A stretch of DNA of 64,000 nt from Echinococcus granulosus. Lineage: Eukaryota; Platyhelminthes; Cestoda; Cyclophyllidea; Taeniidae. The stretch is from NCBI RefSeq assembly GCF_000524195.1, contig NW_020170504.1, positions 1-64,000 of the forward strand, in the 5' to 3' direction. The notes beneath the pieces were generated by a model. That model saw only the letters and a program-made list of their open reading frames with translations, did not search any database and was not told the DNA's origin. Each line of letters starts with the position of its first letter. The first letter of the stretch is position 1. Shown in pieces: positions 1-10,980 of the stretch. A program made the translations under genes and the position numbers.

Positions 1-6
1 ACGTGA

Positions 7-450
7 GTGTGTGCTTTGGTCAATTTCAAATGTGTTATTGGTCCACGTCGACGGCTTTACACGATTTCACAGTATTCATTGTGCCCCAAAATGACAACGA
101 GGAAAGGAAATGTTAGTTCCATCACTTCTGGACTGACTTCGAAAACAGACGCATCGCTTTTTGGTTGCGATTCATCCTACATCAGCTTACTCCATACTGC
201 GGTGCCTAATTCGATTGGCGAACACTTGTTAGCATCTCATGCACCGGAAAGTTGGAGACAAAAAATGGAACGGGGGTGGTTGCGGTATTCATTGTATGGA
301 TTCAACTCAGCAAATTGTGCGGTGGTGTCATTTGTTAGCATACGCACACGTGATGAGGTTTGTCATTGTACAGCATTTCAAAAGAGACGAAATATCACTT
401 CAGTGAGTACTGAGACCTCATTTTCTATTCACTTCGGATGTACAAACTGA
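7..450 (+). pseudogene. FBXO4-like fragment (R1 family), C-terminal half
   Basis: An open frame of 147 codons begins at the window edge. Its second half aligns by eye with the R1 frame at 36191-36619 (minus): DSSYISLL here against DTTYISMS there, then a basic stretch, then SANCAVVSFV against DCSVCIISLV. The last block matches in style the FBXO4 core strand that reads VVDGFIYVAN in the human protein. There is no F-box in this piece. It stops at TGA near 448, so it is either a 5'-truncated copy or the last exon of a gene that starts outside the window. The homology is my own alignment, not a search. Confidence 0.35.
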
Positions 451-639
451 GGAAACGGGAACAATTATTGCAAATGTCTCAATTAATGGAATCATGCGGG
501 AAAGGCAAATTTGAAATCAACTCCAGCGGAGTTTGCTTTCAATAACCACATGCTCATCAAAAAATTTTCTCTGATTCAAACTGAAATATTTAGTCAGTCG
601 TAGGCGGCTCATGTGGCAACTTAGGCAAATTCAATGCAA

Positions 640-905
640 TTAGTTTAGATCCCTAACGCAATAATTGCCAAAGGAATGTTTTTGGACCCAAATCACATAC
701 GTGTCCACTGGCAGTAAACCTGACAGTGGTGGTAAGGCCATCGTTGTTGCCACTTCCAATGCGCTTAGCGGACTATGCATTCTCATGTTCAGGTACTGGG
801 TTGTAGGTCTTGCAAAAGGGATAATCACACAGGCGTGGTGATTAGGCCAGTTCAGACTGGATAACACGGAATGAACCAATGTGCTAACAGCAGGGTGAGG
901 TCAAT
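640..905 (-). pseudogene. Gene Y-like exon, copy 1, head-to-head with the F-box gene
   Basis: On the minus strand this stretch reads NHHACVIIPFARP and, further on, LPVDTYVIWVQKHSFG. The plus strand at 49.95-50.20 kb reads NHHACMIPRRPP and LPNGCVTFVEKDGS in matching positions, and 36.87-37.16 kb reads LSDRIAAFPENNSF. All three lie just upstream of an R1 F-box copy and point away from it. The shared frame suggests an old coding exon. The product is not recognised. Continuity with further exons below position 640 is unclear. Confidence 0.35.
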
Positions 906-1141
906 CCATTCCCTCCCCCATTCGCTATCTATTTAAAGATCTACACCACTGCCACGCAATCAATCTAGGCTGGCATCTCACGATGATGATGGTATGTTGC
1001 GCTATCCTCTACTTAATCCTTCTTATTTACTTGCTACTCGTTGTGTCCCTTCATTTGCTAGTTTGCTTATTTCTTCTTTCTTCAAATTCACTCTGTCAGT
1101 TTGCATGTCACTCGCGATTTTAACTATTCTAAATAATTTAG

Positions 1142-2051
1142 GCACAACGTACTTTGCAAAGCAAAATCACCCACCTGCCACCTGAATTAAAAATGAAAAT
1201 ATGCGAATATCTGAGAGGTTGGGACTTGATCAATCTCGGTTTGTGCGTCCCACGTCGGAGTTGGATGTTTTCATCATTGCCATTCTCAACTGTCATATAT
1301 CATCACACTGACCAATGGTCGTGGCTGGACAAGCGTCTCTGCCAACTGCTCTTCCCACAACCCTCACCTACTACATTTCAAAATGCGTTTGAAGCCATCC
1401 GATACCAGAAGGAGCAAACGGCCTCTTGTTCTCGCTTCTTAAACGGCCTTGCTAGAAAGCATGATCACTGAACCGTGCACTTCCGCATTATGCCAAACGA
1501 AGATGTCAACAAGATGTCGAAAGTGGAAAAAAATATTACGGCGGAAGGCAATACGAACATTGGATTATTGTAGTGGGTCCTTGAACAAGTTATCATGGGG
1601 CATAAATAGCGCTTCTGTAAGTGGATATACAAGTAGGTATGATTCTGCTCATGAGGAAATGATTAAATCATTTTAGTGGACTCGAGATATTATTGACTGT
1701 TGCGACTGCGTAGTTTATCTGGCAAATCTCCCGCGGTTTTTCAAGAACGATCTGATCTCCCCCTTGAAATTGCTGGCACCCCATAAAGTACTTGTTATTG
1801 CAGTCTTTATAAATTCGCGGATAGACAAGTCGAGTAAAGTGGAGTGCTATGCGAAATTCCTTCTGAGATATGGTAGTTTCGGTAGGTATCCAGTGACTGC
1901 GGCACCAACGAATTGGCGACTGTGGTGCATCAAACGCCACCGATGGAAATTTATCAACAAATGGTGCAGTGTGCTGCAATGGGGCTGTTATGAAGCAATC
2001 TGCAAGCGAATTGAGATTGGTCGAAATGGCCACTCCATACTGACCAGTTGA
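1142..2051 (+). CDS. FBXO4-like F-box protein, probably broken (R1 copy 1)
   Basis: After an acceptor ending AATTTAG the frame reads an F-box, LPPELKMKICEYLRGWDLI. It is followed by WSWLDKRLCQLLFPQPSPTT, the stretch after the F-box that recurs in the other R1 copies. A second frame carries MITEPCTSALCQT (1449-1676). A third, from about 1680, runs to 2051 with DCCDCVVYLANLPRFFKND and then HKVLVIAVF. This order (F-box, linker, degenerate GTPase-like C-terminal domain) matches FBXO4, an SCF adaptor; human FBXO4 has VVDGFIYVAN and a hydrophobic LLVLSCIS strand at the same places. Two frame changes, near 1445 and 1676, could be small introns or frameshifts. The same first change recurs at 36.6 kb, so it may be ancestral. 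Confidence 0.5.
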
Positions 2052-4384
2052 TGACACACTTGCTGTAATCCCTTATGTATCAAATAATGATAAAGGATCT
2101 ATTCTGCCTTTATATTTAAAAAATTTCTGGTCGAGTAATTTTGTTAGGAATTTTTGGGGAAGCCGAGCAGTTGCTAACTAGCGCGTTCGTAAGATCGCTT
2201 GACATTTATGTCAAGCCATGAGAGAGCGATTGATCTTAACACTCATCGTTATCAAGGTAGTCATAGCAGGGGCTAATGTGTAATTATTTGGGCAAGAGTG
2301 CATTTAATCTAGGCTATATGAATTTGGTTGCATGTAGTTCCCAACCACATTGCAAATGGTGTAGTGTCATCTTAATCAGAAGCAAAAACATTGTAGAAAT
2401 CAAAGGGAGGAGATGGGAATTTGAATGGGAGCTAATGCTTTGTTCCATAATTACGTTGTCCGCACGATAATGACAACTGAAAATAATACATGCACTATGG
2501 CACTAGAAATGACAATGAGGGATGCACAGTTGCGCGGTGAAACCTGACTGATGAGTAAAAATCAAAACTTGAATTTTAAGTAAGTGGCGCGTTGTTAATT
2601 GTTAATACGACAAATTCTATTACATTTTGACAGCAAATTTGGCATGAAGTTTGCAAAACACCCTCCAATATGAATCTGCTAAAATATTATTTTCATTGCT
2701 TCTTGTTTGCTTGCAGCCACCGCCAATGCCCCATTACTGGCCATTTCGCGGACTCAGGTATCTTAACAAATTATAATTTTTCTATGTTTTGCAAACTTTA
2801 TACAAAGCTTTTGTCAAAATTAATTAATTTCCTAGACCTTCACGAGGGTCTTGTTATCGTGCTTAACAGGATTGTTCTCTTATGCATTTCCTACTATAAC
2901 TGATTACGCAAATTCGTGCATGAAGTCAGTAATCACATGATAGACTTGTTGTCCTTAGTTCTTGCCAAATAATGTTAGTCCTCTTTATAGACATGTAGCA
3001 GCAACTACTCAAAACTTGACGTGATTTATGGAAAAAAGATTGGCAAAATTATGGAACAAATTTGCCCGAATATTGGTATCTAGTAACGACTGCTAATAAA
3101 CGGAGTCATAAATGTCACGCAATCGGAAGGCTGGAAATTCCGTATTCACTTAAATGTAGTAAAACTCGTAGGTAGAACTGAGCTTGCATAAGTAAATCTT
3201 GCAAGAAAAGATGTCGCTGAGCAAATTTCCTTTACCACCACCACCGCTGAGGTGAGCTGAGATTCGGTAAGGAATTGCGTTGAAGTACACTCAATGAGAG
3301 GATATAAATGCAGCTTTGGAGACTCTGCTTCGGAACGACATTCCGCTTCTAAGTGTCATGCTCTAACTCTGTATTGAATTGTTTAATCTTCTGGAATCAC
3401 TCAAATTTGCATTTGGCTGTCACATTTTTGATAGATTTGTGATTCGGTCACAATGAGTGCCTGGTTGAGCAGTTCTACCCGTCGCTATTAGCTTGACTTG
3501 AAGTACGGTTTATTTTGTCGATATAACCAGCAGTGGCACGACTGCTGTGCCATTGCCAAAAAATCGACGAGACGGAATGGAATGCAAACGAGAGTGTCCA
3601 AATACACGGACTCTTAACTCCTGCGACCATTGCAAACATAATTCCTATGTTTCCACATTAATTATTATAGACTAATGAAAGAAGACACTGGGGTGCTAAC
3701 TAAACGTAGCGCGTATAAATTTGTTTATTTGCATTTTTTCGTTGCAACAGCTAGATGCGTCTACATTCAACGACCACAAAGGATGTATTCAGACCACGTT
3801 TCGGGTTAATATGCAATCGCATGTATATTTGGATTAAATGAAATGGCGGGAGGGTCAGTCCACTAAAAAGGAACCATTTAAAGTATAATATTGCAATGAT
3901 TGTCACCATACATAGGTTTTTTCTGCTTCAAATATTCAAGTGCCCCATAATGAGGTTGGCCAGGAGGGAGGACCTAGATGTGAGAGAAGAGTGAGGTATT
4001 TTGACATCGCCGAATTGCAAAGGAAGGTGAGATTAAAGTAAAGAAATTAAATGAAATACACAGAGTATATTCACATCTCCATGCATGGTGAAGCACAATG
4101 TGAAAGGGTCTGCCAAAAAGCGCGTGGCCTGTTTAACCCTTCCTGTCTGGCCTCCAAACCCATGGAACAAACACATTGGTTAGATAAAAGTATGTGTGTT
4201 AGTCAACGTTGACGGGAATGGGTGCTGAAACAATTGATATTCTGGCTGGCCATGAATTTCACGTTAGAGGCGGAACGATGTTAATTACTCTACATTCCTC
4301 ATCCAGTCCCATTTACCTTTTACACTACTAAATGAGAGAGCAATTGTCAACTGACTGAAGGAATTGAAGTTTAATCACAAAGTT
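2052..4384. other. AT-rich intergenic stretch, no gene seen
   Basis: Only short frames (under 80 codons) occur and none has a convincing protein character or paired splice sites. No repeat of the families found elsewhere in the window was recognised here. Confidence 0.6.
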
Positions 4385-4500
4385 GGCCACAAGTACGGGT
4401 TTAAACTGCCTCTGTAGCCCCCGAATTTCTCTCAAGGTCGTTGCAAGTTAAAGTGGTAAGGCAGTAAATATGACTGAGGTAGAGGGGGACTGAATTTCTA
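4385..4500 (+). repeat. Dispersed repeat R5, copy 1
   Basis: The text 'aagtacgggtttaaactgcc' followed by 'tctgtagc' and, about 60 bases on, 'gcagtaaatatgactgaggta' matches 14778-14880 ('aagtacgcgttttggttacc', 'tctgtagcg', 'gggcagaaaatg...actgaggta'). No coding capacity survives in this copy. Confidence 0.45.
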
Positions 4501-5039
4501 CTAGTACTGACAGAAGGCCATACCGTTGAGCTGAAGCACAACCTGTGAGGACTTGTGTGCCCATATAATTGAACACAGATTTTAACACACTGTCAGCGCA
4601 TTACATAACCCTCTCTCCCATTTCACTCATCACATCGCAGCCAGTAGTTTAAAATACATCCCTCAAACTAGCCGCACCAATCATCGAAAATGGGTACAGT
4701 TGAGAAGATGTTTAATACCTCTTGACGCACCAGGAGTTTTGCACTTTTGCAAACTGTATTAAGGAAAAATGCAATGCACTAACCTCATACAACTGACAAC
4801 TGAATGACGCTTTACAATGGTCAACCTCGATTCTCCGTTCCTAGCCTTGCCATAAGAAGACCAGCTTAATAGTAGTCATTTAAACAATGGTGTGTATCTA
4901 CTTCTCCTTGCCACACTTTCCTGTCCTCAGCGCTGTCAAGGCACATGTCCTCTGGATTGTATTGGGCTAGTAGAGAGGTAAGGTGGGGAAGGTTTTGCAC
5001 GCCCACTAAAGTGGCATCTTTGCACACGAATCGTGCACC

Positions 5040-5335
5040 TCTGTTTTTGGAGGTCTCAACAAATTCACCCATCAGGAACAGATGCCCTCCACTGTCACGT
5101 TGAGGTTTGGCATTTAGTATCAGAAGTCAGGTTTATTGTCCTTTGGGATACGGTTCGCTTGCATCTGTTGACAACACAACATCCCAAGTCTTTTCTGTGG
5201 TCAGATAAAGTCACAGTTGTATTGCAGGAAATGTATTACAGGCGTACAGAAGGACTGAGAGACTACTGGCATGACCTGGAGGCCATTCTGCAGAGAAATA
5301 AGACTCCGCGTAACCAAAAGCAGATTCAATAAAGC
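5040..5335 (+). repeat. Dispersed repeat R5, copy 2, with open frame
   Basis: The plus frame 5033-5332 reads SDKVTVVLQEMYYRRTEGLR and DYWHDLEAILQRN. The DNA at 14830-14915 gives a degenerate form of the same text (gtcacagtagtagggcag, then aggctactggcacaaccc). Being present three times (4.4, 5.2, 14.8 kb), it is more likely a fragment of a mobile or amplified sequence than a single-copy gene. No transposase or reverse transcriptase motif is visible. Confidence 0.4.
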
Positions 5336-6815
5336 CGCCAAAGTAATGCAACCTCTTCCACAGATTTTGGTCTAATCGCTGTTACATTTTAATGAATGGA
5401 GTGGGACTGCATTTATTCAGTGACCTCTTGAATTACAGTCAAATTTGTGCAAAGTAATATTTCAATATATTAAAGTAGGATATGGTTTAACATAATACAC
5501 TCATGCACGCCTCCAGAATATAACTTAAAAGCATTCACATTCTTGTCATCATGCAGGACTGGTGTCTGCTGCTTGAGGCAATTCTAATAGTTTACCCTAG
5601 CAAAATCAAAGACAGAATTTTACCGACATAATTTCATATTAAATTGGATGCCACACTGCGAGCCCTCAACACACACTTGAATTTACGCGTAAGATGGGTG
5701 ATATTTACAGAAGTAGATTTTTCCAGACATTACTTTGCAATTTTGCTTGCAGTACATAACAGTCTTTTCTCTTCTTCCCAACTAACCCTACTAAGGCCCT
5801 AAGTTACCCCCAAAGCATCTTCTGCCATATTTGCGTTTGAGGCGGGTACAAAGCTAGCCCAACGTCGTAAGCCTCGGTTTACTGACGCAAATTGAAGATG
5901 TCATAAGCCTTTTTCAAATTTGCAATTATGCATTTCACTTCTGCTTCACCAATCAAATTTGTCGAAAAGAAACTAAAGAAAATGAAGGAATTTATGATGA
6001 GTTGTTAAGAGAAGGGTAAATAAGTGATTTTTGGGTTCCGTGGCAGTTAATTTCAAGTAAAATGCAACGGTATCGAAGGGTGTTGATAACTGTGTAACTA
6101 AGCAGATTTGCGTCCATTCCTAATGAACTGGCTTAATGCTTGTTCGAATTCAATGAGGGTGGCAGTTTGTGCCTCCTCCGTTGCATTAACTTTTCTCGTA
6201 ATTAGGTCTTACTTAAATTTTGTTCACTGTTATTGTTGAAGAAGCCAGTTGTGCCTCTACAGATGTTACCGCGAATTATGAATCCAAGTAGAGAAGTAAT
6301 TGCGTCAGCATAATTGTTTCTGATATTGTCGAATTAGGCATCTATGGCTAACGCCAAAATTTCAGATCTACAAAAAAATTTAAATAATAGACATGCCTTA
6401 AAGAGCATCTGATCAAATTCGCTATAATACTGTAAAATTTGAAACATGTCAGTTTGAAAATGCACATTACCCCTAACGCACAAAGCGCTTTTGAATGCAA
6501 TCAATGAAAAAGCGGCAGTTGGATATTACATTATACAAAAAAATGCAGGCAGTAATCAAAGAGAAGTTAAGTAAAGAAAAATCGCTAAGGCAGAAAAACA
6601 AAAGCAGAAGGCAACAGAAAAATCAAAACAAAAGTAAATAAAAAACAGAAAGGGCCCAACTTCTACCGCCAATACCATAGCACACAACACGCCGCAAATC
6701 GGACATCAGCAAGGAGCGTGCAATAAGACTATCGTTGGTGAAACATTGCAGAGTTACGGCATCGCAGCATTGGGAGAGGCAGGTAAATGGAGAAGTGAAT
6801 GTGAATGACCAAGTA
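5336..6815. other. AT-rich intergenic stretch, no gene seen
   Basis: No frame above 60 codons has protein character. An A-rich block lies around 6530-6650. The stretch lies downstream of the minus-strand RRM exon and could hold that gene's last exon or its 3' untranslated region, but I could not identify one. Confidence 0.5.
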
Positions 6816-6825
6816 TTACCCGCAC

Positions 6826-9600
6826 CTGCATTTGTGGTTCAGAGGCATGGAGACGCGAAGAGTGGCACCCAGGAGGTGGGGAGGGGTCGCTGCCACCGCC
6901 CTTTGGAGCGCTGTTGCAGTGGAGAAAGTCACGACAGCTCCGTGCTTGCTCTCATCCACCGTCACATTGGTGATTTTACCGAATTGACCGAAGAGGCTGC
7001 GAATGTCGTTCTGTCTCACCAGAGGCGGAAGGCCATCAACAACCACCTGGTGACCGGTTCCGACGTCATTGGAGGAGGTCAGTTCATTTCTGCGATTGGA
7101 GGGGAAAGGCGTGGTTCAGATGCACCAGCACGTGGCTCAAAGCGCAGCAGTGGCAGGGGAAGCTACTTCGAGTGTCGTGGATGCCACGTACCGAATGCTG
7201 AGTGAGAATAATATCATGCGCATGTGGCACCACGTTGATTGAAAGAAGCGAGATATACGTAAGCATCAATGTGATTCCTCACCGTTCCCTCCCATATGCG
7301 TTAATTGGTGAGGTTTACACGTGGAGATGTACAAACACATTGCGAGCCTCTTCTTCCACCAGACAACGCAATCCACACAAGCAGACGAGGTAAAACTGAA
7401 GGAGTGTTTCCTCGGGCCTCTGTTCGTTTTGGCTGCTTGTAAGGCGTTTAGCATTAAATTTTTTTCTCATTACACCTTTTTTTATCCTTTTTATTTGGCC
7501 TGCATTCTCTGTGTAATTACTTCTTCTAAACAAATGCTAGCGAAATCTGCCAGACCCTAGTTCATGCTTAACTGCTTTATTTTTCCCTCCTCCTACCACT
7601 TAATTTTACGAGCACATTCTTCTATTTAGCAACTTAATATTCAAAAAATACTCAGTAATATTTTAGCACTCACCTTTTGTCTGCAACGCCGCAGCTGGAC
7701 CTTCTTCGTGGGAGAAGTAGCAGCCCATCAAAAGTGACGAGACTGATGTCACTTACACTTTGCCTAATCTAAACGAAGGTAGAACAAAATATATATTAGT
7801 TATACCCTACTTTTACTAGTAATGTCCATTTCCTAAACAGCCCATGCAAATCACCTTCGCCATTATTTTTACCTTCTTTATTATTTATCGCAACAACTGT
7901 TGTATCATTTCGCTTCCATTAGTAGGGATGTTGTACAGTTTGATAATTATCTTATGGATAACGTAAAGCAAAAACATCAGTGGTCTGCCTACCACTCTCT
8001 AAACAGCCATCGAAATATAGCGTTAACCCACAACTCAAATCTCATCTCTAAATAGACACGTGCACACACACACACACAAATGCGAACGAGGCGGGTTGGG
8101 AAACTTGCCTTAGTGAAGTGATCAGACACTTGCATTTGTGTTATGGGCGTAGGTTTTAGATTTCTCATCCATCTCGTCCAAACGCACGGCTTCATGAAGA
8201 AGCCATTCCAGCCGCTTCTGATTTGCAAACACTTTTAACAAATTCTACATCCAAGAAGGGGAAAATGAATGGTGAGATAAAGCGGAAAGGGTAGGTAGGA
8301 AGGGAAAAATTAGGAGAGTCAGTCAAAGGAATTAGCCATACATGGTCCAGCACTCATTGTCACTCACCGTGACTCCTTTCAGCGACGCGTAGTCATCTTG
8401 CGTCCTGCTCACTTCTGTCAAGAGGCCCTTAATCTGTTGCACGAGCGAGTTTATACTTTCATGGTAGGCCTCATCCACCTTCTCCAATTTCGCTGTGGCA
8501 GTATCCAGAGCTGTGTTTGCCGCCAGGCACATGTGCAGCACCGCTCCATCCAAGACCTCAATAATTTCCTCCTTTGTGCTCTTCTCCATCTGAAACGACG
8601 AGGACTTCGATCCCAGCAACCGCTCCAAACGCGACTTTAAGATCTCCTTTTGGTGCGACAAGTCATTTAACTTTGCATGCAGCATCAGATTGTACTGCAT
8701 GGTGGGAAAGAGGAGAGGGAGAAAGATAAAATGGACGATTCTACGTGAAATGAGTTAACTTCCTTGACACCCTATCATTACGAGAATATGGAGGACATCA
8801 ACAGATCTCTCCATTTGTCCTGATGTTCTTTCCCACCTCGCCCTTACCTACTTAGAAGATACCTTAGCTTCCAAACTGTAGCCATTCAGACGCAAAACAC
8901 CTGCCCAACAACCATATAGAGCAGTCATTTGCCGCTCATGGGCCAAAATGAAACGGTACCAAACTGTCACGGGTATTATTCTAATCTGGGCCACAAATAA
9001 CGGATCACTCATTAGGTTGTACTTAGACAAGTAATTCTGCTTTAGGAAGAAAATATGTAGTTGTAAACACAGTGCGATCCTTAGGTGATGCTGCAGAACA
9101 TGCTCTTCTTCAGCATCCTGCCTTTGGTCCTCCTTCTGATTTTGCTTTCGATTCTGCTCTCGACTGGGTTGTTCCACAATGGTGCATTTGGGATGCAATT
9201 CGGCCGCATTTAGCGCCGCATGACAGTGAACGCAATGTGCTGTCACGGCTTTGGCATGTGGCAGCAGACAACGTTGCAAGGAGGAGGTGATACCCCACAA
9301 GGGACTGTGGAGATCAACCATCCTTCTCGGCAAAATTGAAAACAAAATTAAAGCTCACTTTTTATTGCATAGAAATGTTTCCAGTCTCATTGGGCTCAAT
9401 AATGTGACCTTGAAGACCGATACACACGATTGCGGGTGCAAACAAAACACAACAATCTGGCTATTCCACTCTACCGCCACAGCCATTATCACAGGCACAG
9501 CTGTAAAAAAGGCCTTTGTGTGAGGTAATGCATGAAGCATTACAGATTTGAAGAAGACACGCAGATGATTTACCACTGATTTGTGATATACCACACCCAT
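6826..9600 (-). CDS. Coiled-coil and RRM protein, multi-exon, unidentified
   Basis: Minus-strand exons chained by splice sites and phase: 9359-(up to 9600), 8863-9325, 8368-8694, 8130-8217, 7674-7742, 7167-7197 (31 bases, weakest) and 6826-7089. Every junction is phase-compatible. The 8863-9325 exon has a Cys/His cluster (HCVHCH) and a hydrophobic helix (LRIALCLQLHIFFLKQ). The 109-residue exon at 8368-8694 is a charged helical coil (LSHQKEILKSRLERLLG, then a stretch rich in E/K/L). The 6826-7089 exon is an RRM: VVVDGLPP as RNP2, then DIRSLFGQFGKI, and GAVVTFS in the RNP1 position, where the usual aromatic residues are largely replaced. The RRM resembles that of G3BP but the upstream exons do not, so I give no name. 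The RRM exon could instead belong to a separate gene. Confidence 0.45.
8063..8078. repeat. (CA)8 microsatellite
   Basis: Eight CA units lie in the intron between the 8130-8217 and 7674-7742 exons of the minus-strand gene. Confidence 0.95.
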
Positions 9601-10560
9601 ATTCTTGCAGTCACTTCACAGTTTGTCTTACTGTGCTTTCACCCGTTGGACCCCTCAAATCCTATAGGTTCTACTTCCACTAAACTGTTTGACTCCCCTT
9701 GCTCTGCTCTCAACCTCTACACACGCCTATGAGCTCTTCAGTCGGTACAAAGTTAGCTATTGATCGAGTTGACCAAATACACCTGCAATTTGGGTGTTTG
9801 AGTTACCTGCACCTTTTCTGCACTTCCAAATCCATGGTACGCAGCTCCATTTTATTTGTACATTAATTTAGACGACATATCTGTCTGTGCAAAACCTTCC
9901 AGTTAAGTTATTCACTCATCTGCTTAGATAAATGCCTGCCGCCTTGCAAACTAACAAATTTTTACTTCTCTTTCAATGTTACCCTTCAGAGTTAACCTAT
10001 TTTACCTCCACTCATTAGCACACCAATAAAATGTCATTTACTAAACAAATAACTCACAACTTTCTGCATACCTCACTAATGAGACTCGCTCCAGTTGAAT
10101 TCATTGCTTCGTTACACTTTCCTCTGATCAAGTGGTAATGAGTGTCTCACATTGCAGTTCCGAACCCGCGGGCACTTCTGCCACTTTCATTGGTCACTTC
10201 TAATGTGGGTGCAACCAATCAGTAGGGCTCGTTATTACCATTCAGCCAACACCTGTGCTCGCATGATCGTGGATAGCACACATGATCCATACTAGGGCCC
10301 TATAATAAAGCGATCTGTTTGTCTGACTGACTGCCGGACCACTCCTTCTCTCTCTCTCTAGTTCTCGGTGCCAATTATTGACTGTATGGGTTGAATAAAG
10401 TGCTCAGGCAAGTGTGCCTCAGTTCTTTTTACAGTTGCATCACTCATTGATGGCATATCCGTGTAAAACCAATAGGGTGTCTTCCTGGAAAGCTCATGGC
10501 GAAGCACAGGCCTTAATGTAATACGATAGTGGTTTATCCCTCGGTTTTGGTGAGGCGCAA
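9601..10560. other. Non-coding stretch with LTR-like composition near its end
   Basis: No gene was seen. Around 10300-10440 a TATAATAAAG box, a short CT run ending CTCTAG and a GAATAAAG signal follow each other within 130 bases. That is the order of promoter and polyadenylation signals in a retroelement LTR. I could not find target-site duplications, a primer-binding site or internal coding, so this is only a possibility. Confidence 0.25.
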
Positions 10561-10563
10561 CTT

Positions 10564-10980
10564 TTGTACTTCGAATTAGCCCCCTTGTACCTCGCTGGGT
10601 GGGGTGGCCTTTTGGGCCATGCCAATAGCCCAGACACCTTCTCCGTGCTGAATATATATATTCTGCCCGAGTATTGTGTCTTCTTTCGTCTTAAGGGAGT
10701 CTCGGGACGCTACATTAAAATAGAGAGGGGCAGTCAAAAATTTGAAAATGACGCACATTTTATCCAAATGTTTAGTATTATGGTTTCATCAACCAAGATC
10801 AACGAATTGCAACTGATACCCAAAGTATTCCTTTTGATCCCCTATTTAATCGAATCACGAGAATTTCTAGAGATTAATCGCCATTCGCATGCAAAACTAA
10901 AAAGGCAGATAATTTTAGTGCTTTTTTGTAAAACATTTTTTGGCAGAGGAACCATTATCGAAGGTATTAGTTTATTTTAA
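10564..10980 (+). other. 138-codon open frame in AT-rich DNA, doubtful
   Basis: The frame opens at TTG and carries no recognisable motif. A frame of this length is expected by chance a few times in 64 kb at this base composition. The part at 10655-10705 (attctgcccgagtattgtgt, then cttaagg) resembles 43248-43290 (attctgccccagcattatgt, then cttaagg) within the R3 segment. The frame may therefore be a fragment of the R3 repeat rather than a gene. Confidence 0.25.

Noticed and set aside
1668..2057. 129-codon minus frame
   Set aside because: It is the antisense of the FBXO4-like C-terminal frame; the plus strand matches the other R1 copies in frame.
9072..9290. 72-codon plus frame with protein-like text
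   Set aside because: It lies opposite a minus-strand exon that splices in phase on both sides; two coding strands here are unlikely and the minus chain is better supported.
9000..9325. Match of the minus-strand exon to the cohesin loader NIPBL
   Set aside because: Only one hydrophobic helix looked similar; the preceding and following exons do not fit NIPBL, so the name was dropped.
10564..10980. 138-codon plus frame as a gene
   Set aside because: No motif, no ATG at its opening, and a length expected by chance at this base composition. Part of it resembles R3 text.
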